Source of the DNA: Nocardia sienata NBRC 100364
GTDB taxonomy: Bacteria > Actinomycetota > Actinomycetes > Mycobacteriales > Mycobacteriaceae
Length of the DNA stretch: 62,182 bases
Reading direction: 5' to 3'
Assembly (NCBI RefSeq): GCF_001613205.1
Contig: NZ_BDBX01000037.1
Coordinates: forward strand, 1-62,182
Within the stretch, counting starts at the first letter, position 1. Every line of letters begins with the position of its first letter. Shown piece after piece: positions 42,145 through 51,651 of the stretch. The translations under genes and the position numbers were made by a program. The notes under the pieces are model-generated. The model did no database searches. It was not told the origin of the DNA and saw only the letters and a program-made list of their open reading frames with translations.

Positions 42145-43233
42145 ATGGAATACGACGACGACCACAACGCAGCGGAGTCGCCGGTCAGCGCCGGCTATCT
42201 GGCCTCCGACGGGGACACCGACTCCGGCTTGCGTCCCACCTCGCTCGACGGTTTCATCGGTCAGCCGCGGGTGCGCGAACAGCTCGCCCTGGTACTGCGT
42301 GGCGCCCGGGCGCGTGGCGGCACACCCGATCACATCCTGCTGTCGGGGCCGCCGGGACTGGGTAAGACGAGCCTGGCGATGATCATCGCCACCGAACTCG
42401 GCACCGCGTTGCGCATCACCTCCGGTCCGGCCCTGGAACGCGCGGGTGATCTGGCCGCCATGCTCAGCAATCTGGTCCCCGGGGACGTGCTGTTCATCGA
42501 CGAGATCCACCGGATGGCCCGGCCCGCCGAGGAAATGCTGTATCTGGCGATGGAGGATTTCCGTGTCGACGTGGTGGTCGGCAAGGGGCCGGGCGCGACC
42601 TCGATCCCGCTCGATATCGCGCCGTTCACCCTGGTCGGCGCCACTACCCGCTCGGGAGCGCTCACCGGCCCGCTCCGCGACCGGTTCGGTTTCACCGGTC
42701 ATATGGATTTCTACGAACCCGACGAACTGCTGCTCATCCTGCAGCGCTCCGCGCAGATCCTCGGCGTGGGCATCGACACCGACGCCGCCGCCGAGATCGC
42801 GGGCCGCTCCCGGGGGACGCCCCGGATCGCCAACCGGCTGCTGCGCCGGGTGCGTGACTACGCCGAGGTCCGGGCCGACGGCCTGATCACCCTGGCGGTC
42901 GCCCGGGCGGCGCTCGAGGTGTACGACGTCGACCCGATGGGCCTGGACCGGCTCGACCGCGCGGTGCTGGGTGCGCTGGTCCGGGGTTTCGGCGGGGGAC
43001 CGGTGGGTGTATCGACACTGGCCGTGGCGGTCGGTGAGGAGCCGGCCACGGTGGAGGAAGTGTGCGAACCTTTCCTGGTACGGGCCGGGATGGTCGCGCG
43101 TACGCCGCGCGGCCGGGTGGCGACGGCTACCGCCTGGTCGCATCTGGGCCTCACACCGCCCCCGGACCTGACCTTCGGGGCACTCGAGGTTCGCGGTCGC
43201 GAACCGCATCCGACGCTCGACCTGTTCGAATGA
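42145..43233 (+). CDS. ruvB: Holliday junction branch-migration ATPase RuvB
   Basis: A 362-residue AAA+ helicase. Walker A is LLSGPPGLGKTSLAM, Walker B is VLFIDEIHRM, sensor 1 is GATTRSGALTGPLRDRFG (with the arginine finger), and sensor 2 is RGTPRIANRLLRRVRDYA. There is a C-terminal winged helix. It opens with DSGLRPTSLDGFIGQPRVREQ as in mycobacteria. With RuvA and RuvC it processes recombination intermediates. It is part of the SOS-controlled ruvCAB operon. Confidence 0.97.
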   Translation: MEYDDDHNAAESPVSAGYLASDGDTDSGLRPTSLDGFIGQPRVREQLALVLRGARARGGTPDHILLSGPPGLGKTSLAMIIATELGTALRITSGPALERAGDLAAMLSNLVPGDVLFIDEIHRMARPAEEMLYLAMEDFRVDVVVGKGPGATSIPLDIAPFTLVGATTRSGALTGPLRDRFGFTGHMDFYEPDELLLILQRSAQILGVGIDTDAAAEIAGRSRGTPRIANRLLRRVRDYAEVRADGLITLAVARAALEVYDVDPMGLDRLDRAVLGALVRGFGGGPVGVSTLAVAVGEEPATVEEVCEPFLVRAGMVARTPRGRVATATAWSHLGLTPPPDLTFGALEVRGREPHPTLDLFE

Positions 43234-43287
43234 GCGTTGGGCTTCCGGCCTGCCCCGGTCCGCCGGCGTGGGCGATCGGTGAGCCGG

Positions 43288-43533
43288 TCAGAACCCGAAC
43301 CGGTGGCGTACCCGCAGCAGGAAGTCGTCCACCTGGTCGGGGTGGTAGCCACGCTGGAAAAAACTCGGGACGGTCCGGACACCGCGGCTCAGGTGTTCGG
43401 ACGTGAGCGTCGCGCGCCCGGCGAGGGCGGCCGCGATCAGGTCCAGCAGTTCGTCGACATCCTGCTCCCGATAGCCGCGACGGCCCAACGGCGCTCGCGC
43501 GAAAGTGATCTCGTGGACTTCCTCGGGAGTCAT
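43288..43533 (-). CDS. 81-residue DivIVA-domain miniprotein
   Basis: A short protein consisting of two DivIVA N-terminal-like units. Residues 2-30 are TPEEVHEITFARAPLGRRGY and EQDVDELLD, and residues 45-78 repeat the pattern with VRTVPSFFQRGYHPDQVDDFL. The F-x-x-x-x-x-x-RGY-x-x-x-x-V-D-x-(F/L)-L pattern is that of the Wag31/DivIVA membrane-curvature domain. The coiled-coil body is missing. It is read opposite to its neighbours, between ruvB and yajC. It might modulate Wag31 at the cell pole, which is an inference. Confidence 0.75.
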   Translation of the reverse strand: MTPEEVHEITFARAPLGRRGYREQDVDELLDLIAAALAGRATLTSEHLSRGVRTVPSFFQRGYHPDQVDDFLLRVRHRFGF

Positions 43534-43724
43534 CCCTCGATTATCGCGGGGCCCGCCGTCGCCCGCCGGGCGTTCACCGGAGGACGAGATGTGCCACGGC
43601 CCGCCCCCTGCGTCGGCCGCACGCCGCGTGTTGTGGCGTGCGGGTGTGGCGCGGATCCGAGGAACTGGCAGACTGTGTGCGTACCTGTCCCCCTCCCCAT
43701 CCAGATCAGGAACTGACTTCGACC

Positions 43725-44096
43725 ATGGATCTGCTGTTTCCGCTCATACTGGTCGCGCTGCTGGTGCCGATGTTCCTAGGCATGCGCCGCCAGAAGAAAG
43801 AGGCCGACAAAGTCGCCCAGATGCAGGACAGTCTGAAGGTCGGTGACCGGGTCACCACCACCTCGGGCCTGTACGGCACCGTGGTCGAGGCCGACGACAC
43901 CAGTGTCGATCTCGAGATCGCCGAGGATGTCGTGACCACCTGGCTGCGTGCGGCCATCCGCGAGGTGCGCGTCGACGATACCGACGACGAAACCACCGGT
44001 GACGGCACCGAGGGCGCCGAGTCGACCGACTCCGCCGCCGCCCCCGCCGCCGAGGAGACCCCGGAGCAGACCGAAACCCGGCTGACCAAGGACTGA
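43725..44096 (+). CDS. yajC: preprotein translocase subunit YajC
   Basis: A 123-residue protein with one N-terminal membrane helix (MDLLFPLILVALLVPMFLGM), then the YajC core (RRQKKEADKVAQMQDSLKVG, then DRVTTTSGLYGTVVEADDTS) and a long acidic Thr/Glu/Ala tail. It associates with SecDF-YidC at the membrane. ATG 43725 begins at the helix. secD follows 104 bases later. Confidence 0.94.
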   Translation: MDLLFPLILVALLVPMFLGMRRQKKEADKVAQMQDSLKVGDRVTTTSGLYGTVVEADDTSVDLEIAEDVVTTWLRAAIREVRVDDTDDETTGDGTEGAESTDSAAAPAAEETPEQTETRLTKD

Positions 44097-44200
44097 TCAC
44101 CGCGGCCCGGCCACCGGAACCGGAAATCCCGGGCAACCGGTGGTAGAGGCATGTGCCGTGGCCGTTCCACCCAGAACTTCCGCCTAGGAGATGACGACCT

Positions 44201-46075
44201 GTGCCACCGTCCCAGGGATCGGCGCACCAATTCCGCTGGCTCGCCTTGTTCGGCGTGCTGGTGGCCGCGATCTACGCGCTGGTGTTCTTCACCGGTGACA
44301 AATCACCGACACCCAAACTCGGCATCGACCTGCAGGGTGGTACCCGGGTCACCCTGACGGCGCGAACGCCCGACGGGAACCGGCCCAGCAAGGACAGTCT
44401 CGCCAAGGCGCAGGAGATCATCGAGAACCGGGTGAACGGGCTCGGCGTCTCCGGATCCGAGGTGGTGATCGACGGGGACAACCTGGTCATCACCGTCCCG
44501 GGAGAGGACAGCCAGCAGGCCCGCACCCTCGCCAGCACCGCCAAGCTGTACATCAGGCCGGTCCTGAACGCTTCGCCGGCGCCGAGCGCGCAGCAGCCGG
44601 CCGCGGGCGGCACCACCCCGGCCCCGGGCCAGACCACCCCGGCGCCCGAGCCCGCTCCCGCACCGGCCGGTGCGGAGGGCGCGGTACCCGGTACCGGTGC
44701 AGAGGGCACAGTTCCCGATGCGGGCGCCACGCCCGATACCGGCACCCAGGACGGTACGGCTCCCGATACCGGCGCCACCGCACCGGTCGAGGAGACCCCC
44801 GCCGCGGCGCCTCTGCCGGAGAGCGAGATCGACGTGCATCCGGCCCAGGCGCCCGGTGAACCGCCCGCCGAACCTTCGGCGCCCGCCGAGACCACTCCGG
44901 CTCCCGCCCCGCAGGATCCGAATGCCCCGCCGGCCACTCCCGCAGAAGGATCGCTGAGCCCGCAGGAACAGGCGCAGCAGGAGATCCAGACGGCCAAGGC
45001 CATCCGGCAGAGTACCGATCCCACCACTCAGCAACTCGCGATGGCGTCCCTGGACTGCACCGCCGCCGATCCGCTCGCCGGAAACGACGATCCGAACCTG
45101 CCGCTGGTCACCTGCTCCACCGACGGTAAAGAGGTGTTCCTGCTCGACAAGAGCCGGATCGACGGACAGGAGATCGCCGACGCGACCTCCGGCCTGAACA
45201 CCGAACAGGCGCGGCACGAGGTCAACCTGGAGTTCAAGGGCAGCGGTAGCGATGCCTGGGCCTCGCTGACCGGTGAGTACGTGCAGCAGCGGGTGGCCTT
45301 CGTCCTCGATTCGGAGGTGGTCAGCGCTCCGGTGGTCCAGCAGGGCCCCCAGCTGGGCGGGCGCACCTCGATCTCCGGTGACTTCAACGCCGCCAGCGCC
45401 AAGGAACTGGCGAACACGCTGAAGTACGGTTCGCTGCCGCTGTCGTTCCAGACCTCCGAGGCCGAGACGGTGTCGGCGACCCTCGGGCTGTCCTCGCTGA
45501 AAGCGGGCCTGATCGCCGGGGCGGTCGGCCTGGTCGCGGTACTCGTCTACTGTCTGGTCTATTACCGCATGCTGGGGTTCCTCACGGCATTGTCGCTGGT
45601 CGGGTCCGGTTTCGCGGTGTACGGCATCATGGTCCTGCTCGGCCGGTGGATCGGGTTCACCCTCGACCTGGCCGGTATCGCCGGTTTGATCATCGGTATC
45701 GGTATGACCGCCGACTCGTTCGTCGTGTTCTTCGAGCGGATCAAGGACGAGATGCGGGAGGGACGAAGTTTCCGGTCGGCGGTACCGCGCGGCTGGCAAC
45801 GCGCCCGCAAGACGATTCTGTCCGGTAACGCCGTCAGCTTCATCGCCGCCGCCGTGCTGTACGTGCTCGCGGTCGGTCAGGTGCGCGGCTTCGCGTTCAC
45901 GCTCGGTTTGACCACCATCCTCGACGTGGTGGTCGTGGTCCTGGTGACGGCGCCGCTCGTCCACCTGGCCTCCCGGTCCACTTTCTGGGCCAAACCGTCG
46001 GTGAACGGGCTCGGCGCGATGCAGGAGCTCGCCCGGGAACGCAAGGCGGCCGAGGCCGCGGTCGGGAAGGCGTGA
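44201..46075 (+). CDS. secD: protein translocase subunit SecD
   Basis: A 624-residue RND-type membrane protein. The first helix is WLALFGVLVAAIYALVFF, then LGIDLQGGTRVTL (the D1 signature) and the periplasmic P1 domain. The C-terminal five-helix bundle includes YYRMLGFLTALSLVGSGFAVY, GLIIGIGMTADSFVVFFERI and SFRSAVPRGWQRARKTILSGN. Residues about 125-255 are a Pro/Ala/Thr/Glu low-complexity insert inside P1. SecDF uses the proton gradient to pull proteins out of SecYEG. It overlaps secF by 4 bases. Confidence 0.96.
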   Translation: MPPSQGSAHQFRWLALFGVLVAAIYALVFFTGDKSPTPKLGIDLQGGTRVTLTARTPDGNRPSKDSLAKAQEIIENRVNGLGVSGSEVVIDGDNLVITVPGEDSQQARTLASTAKLYIRPVLNASPAPSAQQPAAGGTTPAPGQTTPAPEPAPAPAGAEGAVPGTGAEGTVPDAGATPDTGTQDGTAPDTGATAPVEETPAAAPLPESEIDVHPAQAPGEPPAEPSAPAETTPAPAPQDPNAPPATPAEGSLSPQEQAQQEIQTAKAIRQSTDPTTQQLAMASLDCTAADPLAGNDDPNLPLVTCSTDGKEVFLLDKSRIDGQEIADATSGLNTEQARHEVNLEFKGSGSDAWASLTGEYVQQRVAFVLDSEVVSAPVVQQGPQLGGRTSISGDFNAASAKELANTLKYGSLPLSFQTSEAETVSATLGLSSLKAGLIAGAVGLVAVLVYCLVYYRMLGFLTALSLVGSGFAVYGIMVLLGRWIGFTLDLAGIAGLIIGIGMTADSFVVFFERIKDEMREGRSFRSAVPRGWQRARKTILSGNAVSFIAAAVLYVLAVGQVRGFAFTLGLTTILDVVVVVLVTAPLVHLASRSTFWAKPSVNGLGAMQELARERKAAEAAVGKA

Positions 46076-47286
46076 CGATGAACAGCCCCGTGACGATGGA
46101 CAAACCCGCCGCGCCGCGCCCCTCCGGCGCCCGGCACAGCTGGTTGAACCGCCTCTACACCGGCACCGGTGTACTCGATGTGGTCGGCAACCGCCGCCGC
46201 TGGTATCTGATCACCGCCGGAATCGTGCTGGTCTGCCTGATCAGTATGGCGGTGCGCGGGTTCACCTTCGGTATCGATTTCGTCGGTGGCTCCCGTATCC
46301 AGCTGCCGGCAGGTGATGTCACCACCGAGCAGGTGGAGACGGTATACAGCGACACCATCGGTTCGCCGCCCGAATCGGTGCAGACCGTGGGCACCGGCGA
46401 CGGCAAGACCATCCTGATCCGCTCGGAGACACTGGACGCCGAACAGCTCGGCGCCCTGCAGACCGCGCTGTTCGACCAGTTCCAGCCGCGCGACGACAGC
46501 GGGAATCCGAGCCGCAACGCCATCAGCGCCTCCGATGTCAGCGAGACCTGGGGCGGTCAGATCACCAGGCAGGCGCTGATCGCGCTGGCGGTGTTCCTGG
46601 TACTGGTCAGCGTCTACATCGCTATCCGCTACGAACGCGATATGGCCTTGGCGGCGCTGGCCGCCCTGGTCTTCGACCTGCTGGTCACAGCCGGGGTGTA
46701 TTCACTGGTCGGCTTCGAGGTCACCCCCGCCATGGTGATCGGCATGCTCACCATCCTCGGGTTCTCGCTCTACGACTCGGTGGTCGTATTCGACAAGGTC
46801 GAAGAGAACACCCGCGGGGTGCTGCACACGAGCCGGCGCACCTACGGGGAGCAGGCGAACCTGGCCATCAACCAGACCCTGATGCGTTCCATCAACACCA
46901 CCCTCATCGGCGCGCTGCCGATCGTCGGCCTGATGGTGATCGCGGTGTGGATGCTGGGGGTCGGCACCCTGCAGGACCTGGCGCTGGTGCAGCTCGTCGG
47001 CACGCTGGTCGGCGCCTACTCGTCGATCTTCTTCGCCACTCCGCTGCTGGTATCCATCAAAGAACGCTGGGGCCCGGTGGCGGCGCATACGAAGAAGGTG
47101 CACGCCCGCCGTGCCGCGCAGGCGAGCGGGCGGCCCGTCCCCGGCGGCGACCGGCCCGCGGCGGTGCCGGGCCGGCGCCCCGCGGGCGCACCCGGAGATC
47201 CGAATCAGCGCAACCCACGAAGCACCGGGCCCGGCGGGCCTCCGCCCGGCGCCCGCCCCACCGGAAAACGACAGAGGCGGCACTGA
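46072..47286 (+). CDS. secF: protein translocase subunit SecF
   Basis: A 404-residue partner of SecD. IDFVGGSRIQL is the SecF signature. The periplasmic region is followed by RQALIALAVFLVLVSVYIAI, AALAALVFDLLVTAGVYSLV and LTILGFSLYDSVVVFDKVEEN, then SINTTLIGALPIVGLMVIAV. The last 65 residues are a basic Pro/Arg-rich tail. GTG 46072 overlaps the secD stop; ATG 46078 is equally possible. Confidence 0.96.
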   Translation: MTMNSPVTMDKPAAPRPSGARHSWLNRLYTGTGVLDVVGNRRRWYLITAGIVLVCLISMAVRGFTFGIDFVGGSRIQLPAGDVTTEQVETVYSDTIGSPPESVQTVGTGDGKTILIRSETLDAEQLGALQTALFDQFQPRDDSGNPSRNAISASDVSETWGGQITRQALIALAVFLVLVSVYIAIRYERDMALAALAALVFDLLVTAGVYSLVGFEVTPAMVIGMLTILGFSLYDSVVVFDKVEENTRGVLHTSRRTYGEQANLAINQTLMRSINTTLIGALPIVGLMVIAVWMLGVGTLQDLALVQLVGTLVGAYSSIFFATPLLVSIKERWGPVAAHTKKVHARRAAQASGRPVPGGDRPAAVPGRRPAGAPGDPNQRNPRSTGPGGPPPGARPTGKRQRRH

Positions 47287-47304
47287 CAGACGAGGGGTAG
47301 TTCG

Positions 47305-48990
47305 ATGCGACACTCATCTCTGCGCCGGACCATCGCGGTGCTCGCGGCCACGGCCGCGGCGGCCGGATTGGCGGCCGGGTGTTCCGGCAAGGACAAGGTG
47401 CCCTCGATCGGCTACGCCGTCGACACCACCGTCACCAGCTACAACGGCGGGACCACCGCCGGTGCGGCCGCCGCCCAGGCGGTGTTCGGCCGGGTGCTCA
47501 CCGGTTTCTTCTACACCGGTCCCGACGGGCAGCCGATCGCCGACACCGATACCGGCACCGCCAAAGAGGTGCCCGGGGAGGCGCAGACCATCCAGTACCG
47601 GCTGAACCCCGCGGGGGTCTACTCCGACGGTGTCCCCACCTCGTGCGACGACCTGGTATTCACCTGGGCCGCGCGCAGCGGCCGGTTTCCCGGGTTCGAT
47701 TCGGCGAGCACGGCCGGCTACGAGGATATCGAGCGGGTGGAATGCCAGCCGGGGTCCAAGGACGGCACCGTGGTGTTCCGGCCGGGCCGTCGCTACTCGC
47801 CCTGGCGCACCCTGTTCGGCGCCGGTGAACTGATGCCCGCCCATGTGGCGACCCAGGCGGCGAATGTGCCCGATATCGTCGCCGCCGTCCAGAACGACGA
47901 CCGGCCCGCCCTGGACCGGCTGGCCCAGTTCTGGAACACCGGATGGAATCTGGCGCCCGGTGATCTCGATATCACCGCCTTCCCATCGTCCGGGCCCTAC
48001 CGGATCGAATCGTTCGATCTCGACGACGGACTGGTCCTGGTGGCCAACGAACGCTGGTGGGGTGACGCTCCCGCCACCGGCCGGATCGTGGTGTACCCGA
48101 AACCGGCCGATATCGCCGCCCATATCGAGGACGGTTCGGTCGCCGTGGTCGATATCGGCACGGGCTCACTGCCGGAGCTGAATCTGGACGCCTTCGCCGT
48201 CGAACAGCAGCCCAGCCGCGGGGTGGAGCAGCTGGTGCTCGGTACGGGGGGAGTTTTCGAAACCGATGCCGCGCGGCGCGCGTTCGCGCTGTGTGTGCCC
48301 CGCCAGGCGCTGTTCGATCAGCTCGGCCGGGTTGCGGAGGCGCCGGAGACCGGACTGGGCTCCGGCCCGGCGGATTCGCGGATCGTGCAGCCGGACTCGC
48401 TGTTCTACCCGGCGGTGACCGGTGCCGCCGACCCGTTCGCCGGCGGTGATGTGGCCGGCGCGAAGTCCGCGCTCGCCGAGACCGGGAAGAAGCAGCTCAC
48501 TGTCCGTGTCGGTTATCTGGCCCCGGATGCCCGTCGCGCCCGCACCGTGTCCATGATCGCCGACTCCTGCCGAGCGGCCGGGATCACCGTCGAGGACGCC
48601 GGCACGCCGGACTTCGGTACCGCGCAACTGGCCGGTGGCGCGGTGGACGCGATCCTCGGCGGCCCCGGCGGACTGCCCGGCCCGGCCGGTTCGCTCGACG
48701 GCACCGTCGCGGTGAGCGGACTGCGCAGCGGCGGCGGGCTCAATGTCGGTCAGTTCCGTAACGGCCGCTACGATGCGATCACCGATCAGCTTGCGGCCGA
48801 CGACAACTCGACGGATCAGCTGAATCTGCTGGCCGAGGCGGAGAACCTGCTGTGGGCCCAGCTGCCGAGCGTTCCGTTGTTCGCGACCCCGCGCACCATC
48901 GCCTTCGGCGGCGGGTTGCAGAACGCCGTCGCGGGGCCCACCCGGGCCGGATCCGGCTGGAATATGGACAAGTGGGTTCTGCAGCGCTGA
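47305..48990 (+). CDS. lipoprotein substrate-binding protein of an oligopeptide-type ABC transporter
   Basis: A 561-residue exported lipoprotein. The signal peptide ends in the lipobox LAAGC (Cys27), followed by SBP family 5 blocks (VPTSCDDLVFTWAA, VVFRPGRRYSPWRTLFG, ITAFPSSGPYRIESF and DDGLVLVANERWW). It binds peptides or similar solutes outside the membrane. No permease or ATPase genes adjoin it. The same orphan lipoprotein after secF is found in mycobacteria (Rv2585c type). A translocation-associated role is conceivable but unproven. Confidence 0.9.
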   Translation: MRHSSLRRTIAVLAATAAAAGLAAGCSGKDKVPSIGYAVDTTVTSYNGGTTAGAAAAQAVFGRVLTGFFYTGPDGQPIADTDTGTAKEVPGEAQTIQYRLNPAGVYSDGVPTSCDDLVFTWAARSGRFPGFDSASTAGYEDIERVECQPGSKDGTVVFRPGRRYSPWRTLFGAGELMPAHVATQAANVPDIVAAVQNDDRPALDRLAQFWNTGWNLAPGDLDITAFPSSGPYRIESFDLDDGLVLVANERWWGDAPATGRIVVYPKPADIAAHIEDGSVAVVDIGTGSLPELNLDAFAVEQQPSRGVEQLVLGTGGVFETDAARRAFALCVPRQALFDQLGRVAEAPETGLGSGPADSRIVQPDSLFYPAVTGAADPFAGGDVAGAKSALAETGKKQLTVRVGYLAPDARRARTVSMIADSCRAAGITVEDAGTPDFGTAQLAGGAVDAILGGPGGLPGPAGSLDGTVAVSGLRSGGGLNVGQFRNGRYDAITDQLAADDNSTDQLNLLAEAENLLWAQLPSVPLFATPRTIAFGGGLQNAVAGPTRAGSGWNMDKWVLQR

Positions 48991-49023
48991 GCTGCGCGGC
49001 GGTTGCCGACGATGGAGGTGTGG

Positions 49024-49596
49024 ATGAGCAAGCATGCGGCGGTCGAACCCGCGGACTCGGTGGCCGAAAGATCCGGTCAGGCCGCCGAGATGGTGCGCAG
49101 ATACACCCGCTGGGCCGACGACTTCCCGGAACAAGGGGTCCGATTCGCCGATCTCACTCCGGTTTTCGCCGATCCCGTGGGTTTTCGCACAGTGGTGGAC
49201 TGCTTGGCCGCGCTGGTACCTGATGCCGATCTGGTGGCCGGGGTCGACGCCCGCGGCTTTCTCCTCGGCGCCGGAGTCGCCACCACGCTGGGAACCGGTG
49301 TGCTGGCCGTCCGTAAGCGCGGCAAACTCCCACCGCCGGTGTTCACCCGGGAGTACGAACTCGAATACGGTACGGCGGCGTTGGAGATCCCGGCCACCGG
49401 CGTGGCGCTGGCGGGCCGCCGCGTACTGCTGCTCGACGATGTCCTGGCGACCGGCGGCACGCTGGCCGCGGCGGCCGATCTGTTCTCCGATGCCGGGGCC
49501 GAGGTGGTGGCTGCCGCGGTCGTGCTGGAACTCGAGGCGCTGGGTGGACGGGCCCGGCAGGGCGAGTACCCGGTCACGTCGATCGTCACCGTCTAG
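49024..49596 (+). CDS. apt: adenine phosphoribosyltransferase
   Basis: A 190-residue PRTase. The PRPP-binding motif is VLLLDDVLATGGTLAAA. ADLVAGVDARGFLLGAGVA and KLPPPVFTREYELEYGTAALE are the adenine-type blocks. It salvages adenine to AMP. ATG 49024 is preferred because GGAGGT ends 5 bases before it; ATG 49003 would ignore that ribosome-binding site. apt directly preceding rel is the mycobacterial arrangement, here broken by the ABC-F gene. Confidence 0.93.
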   Translation: MSKHAAVEPADSVAERSGQAAEMVRRYTRWADDFPEQGVRFADLTPVFADPVGFRTVVDCLAALVPDADLVAGVDARGFLLGAGVATTLGTGVLAVRKRGKLPPPVFTREYELEYGTAALEIPATGVALAGRRVLLLDDVLATGGTLAAAADLFSDAGAEVVAAAVVLELEALGGRARQGEYPVTSIVTV

Positions 49597-49897
49597 TCAC
49601 CCGGCCGCTCGGCGGCGGGATACCGGGCAGTTCGAGACGAGCTCCGAGGTGAGCGCATCGGGTCGCGCACGAGCCACGTGTCGCCGCGACAGGACGGCCG
49701 GGGTGCCAGGATCGGGTGCCCGCCTTCCGGGCCCGGGTGACTCGGGCCATAATGTGCTGGCGTTCGCGATGGCCGGCGCGTAGTGTCGCCGGAGTCTTGT
49801 TCCCGATGATCGGAGCTGCCGTTGCTCTCATGAGGTAGTCGCTCGTGCGGCCCGCGTTCTGCGCGTCGCCTCCGTATCGATACCTCCAGGGGCAGCC
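49597..49897. other. leader and promoter region of the ABC-F gene
   Basis: A 301-base gap. CATAAT near 49749-49754 is a possible -10, giving a leader of about 135 bases. A GGCCCG/CGGGCC hairpin overlaps it upstream. A tiny start-stop frame (ATG-AGG-TAG) and a GTG frame running into the gene occur in the leader. Such leaders can mediate ribosome-sensing attenuation of ABC-F genes, but no clear anti-terminator pair was found. Confidence 0.35.
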
Positions 49898-51475
49898 ATG
49901 GCCGATATTCGTCTTTCCGATCTTTCTTTCACCTGGTCCGACGGGACTCCGGTATTCGACGGGCTCGACGCGGTGCTCACCGCAGGCCATATCGGGCTGG
50001 TCGGAGCCAACGGCGCCGGGAAATCCACCCTGCTGCGGCTGATGGCGCGCGATCTGCCACCCGCCCGCGGGTCGATCACCGTGACCGGGAAGCCGGCATA
50101 TCTGCGTCAGGACCTCGGGCTCGCCGCCGGCCGGCGCGTCGACGAGGTGCTCGATATCGCTGTGATACGAGAAGCGCTGCACCGCATCGAGTCCGGTGAC
50201 GCCGGCGAGACCGATTTCGAGATCGTCGGTACGCAGTGGGATATCGAGGAACGCGCGGTGGCGATGCTCGGCCGGCTCGGACTCGGCTATCTCGCCGACG
50301 GTGTACAGCAGCTGGACCGCCGCCTGGCGACGCTGTCCGGTGGCGAGACCGTACTGCTCGGCCTGGGCGCGCAACTGCTGACCGAACCTGATGTGATGTT
50401 GCTCGACGAACCCACCAACAACCTCGACCGGGCCGCCCGCGCCCGCCTCTACGAGGTGGTCGCACAGTTCACCGGGACCGTCGTGGTGGTCAGCCACGAC
50501 CGCGATCTGCTCGAGCGGATGGACACCATCGCCGAACTCCGCGGCGGCGCGCTGCGATTGTTCGGCGGCAACTACAGCGACTACGAGCGTGCCGTCGAGC
50601 AGGAACAGCAGACAGCGCGGGCAGCGATCCGGGATGCCCGCAGCGATGTGCGCAGACAGTCTCGGGAACTGGTACAGGCCCGGATCAAACTCGATCGGCG
50701 GCAGCGATACGGGCAGAAGATGTTCGAGAACAAACGCGAACCGAAGATCATCATGGGTCAGCGCAAACGGCAGGCGCAGGTGGCGGCGGGCAAACTGCGC
50801 AACAACCACCTGGAGAAAGCGCAGGACGCCGCGCAGCGGCTGGACAAGGCCGAGGAGATGCTGCGCGACGATCGTGAGATCCGCGTCGCTCTGCCCGGTA
50901 CCTGTCTGCATCCCGGGCAGGAAGTCCTCGATCTGGACGGGGTGGAACTGGCCAACGGTCCGGTGGTGTCCCTCACGGTGCGGGGGCCGGAGCGGCTGGC
51001 GATCACCGGCCGCAACGGCGTGGGCAAGACCACGCTGCTGCGGCGGATCACCATGGAACCGCCCCGAGTTCCCTGGCGGCTGCTCCCGCAGCGTCTCGAT
51101 ATCTTCGACGAGCACCGGACCATATACGACAATGTCGCCGACGCCGCCCCGCACGCCGCACCGGAGCGCATCCGCGCCCAGCTCGCCCGGTTCCTGTTCC
51201 GTGGTGCCGCCGCCGATGTGCCCGCCGCCGGCCTGTCCGGTGGCGAGCGGCTGCGGGCCGCGCTGGCTGTCCTGCTGCTCGCCGAACCCGCGCCCGGCCT
51301 GCTGATACTGGACGAACCCACCAACAATCTCGATCTGGTGAGCCTCGGCCATCTCACGCAGGCGCTCGCCGCGTATCGGGGAGCGTTGCTGGTGGTGAGT
51401 CATGATCAGCGGTTCCTGGACGAGATCGGCATCACTCGACAGTTGGAACTGACCTCGGCCGGTCTGCTGGAATGA
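49898..51475 (+). CDS. ABC-F family ATPase (ribosome-acting, possible antibiotic-protection type)
   Basis: A 525-residue soluble protein with two ABC domains and no membrane segment. Domain 1 has GANGAGKSTLL, LSGGETVLLG and LLDEPTNNLD; domain 2 has GRNGVGKTTLL, LSGGERLRAAL and LILDEPTNNLD. The linker at about 235-320 is basic (YGQKMFENKREPKIIMGQRK), as in ABC-F proteins that reach the ribosomal P-site. Members either help translation or displace antibiotics from the ribosome. It is not part of the mycobacterial apt-rel order, so it is an insertion here. Confidence 0.88.
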   Translation: MADIRLSDLSFTWSDGTPVFDGLDAVLTAGHIGLVGANGAGKSTLLRLMARDLPPARGSITVTGKPAYLRQDLGLAAGRRVDEVLDIAVIREALHRIESGDAGETDFEIVGTQWDIEERAVAMLGRLGLGYLADGVQQLDRRLATLSGGETVLLGLGAQLLTEPDVMLLDEPTNNLDRAARARLYEVVAQFTGTVVVVSHDRDLLERMDTIAELRGGALRLFGGNYSDYERAVEQEQQTARAAIRDARSDVRRQSRELVQARIKLDRRQRYGQKMFENKREPKIIMGQRKRQAQVAAGKLRNNHLEKAQDAAQRLDKAEEMLRDDREIRVALPGTCLHPGQEVLDLDGVELANGPVVSLTVRGPERLAITGRNGVGKTTLLRRITMEPPRVPWRLLPQRLDIFDEHRTIYDNVADAAPHAAPERIRAQLARFLFRGAAADVPAAGLSGGERLRAALAVLLLAEPAPGLLILDEPTNNLDLVSLGHLTQALAAYRGALLVVSHDQRFLDEIGITRQLELTSAGLLE

Positions 51476-51651
51476 CCCCCGGCCGCGCCGCCGGGCAACG
51501 CCGGGGTGCGATCGGGCGTTCTCCCGGGTGGCCCGCGGATATCGATCCATGTCGATGGTGTTGCGGCGGGGGTTTCCCACGGTGCTGTGGGGGTTAAAGT
51601 TGGTGGTCTGGAACGTTGCGGTGATCTGCCGCGGCATGGAGAGGTGGTGGC

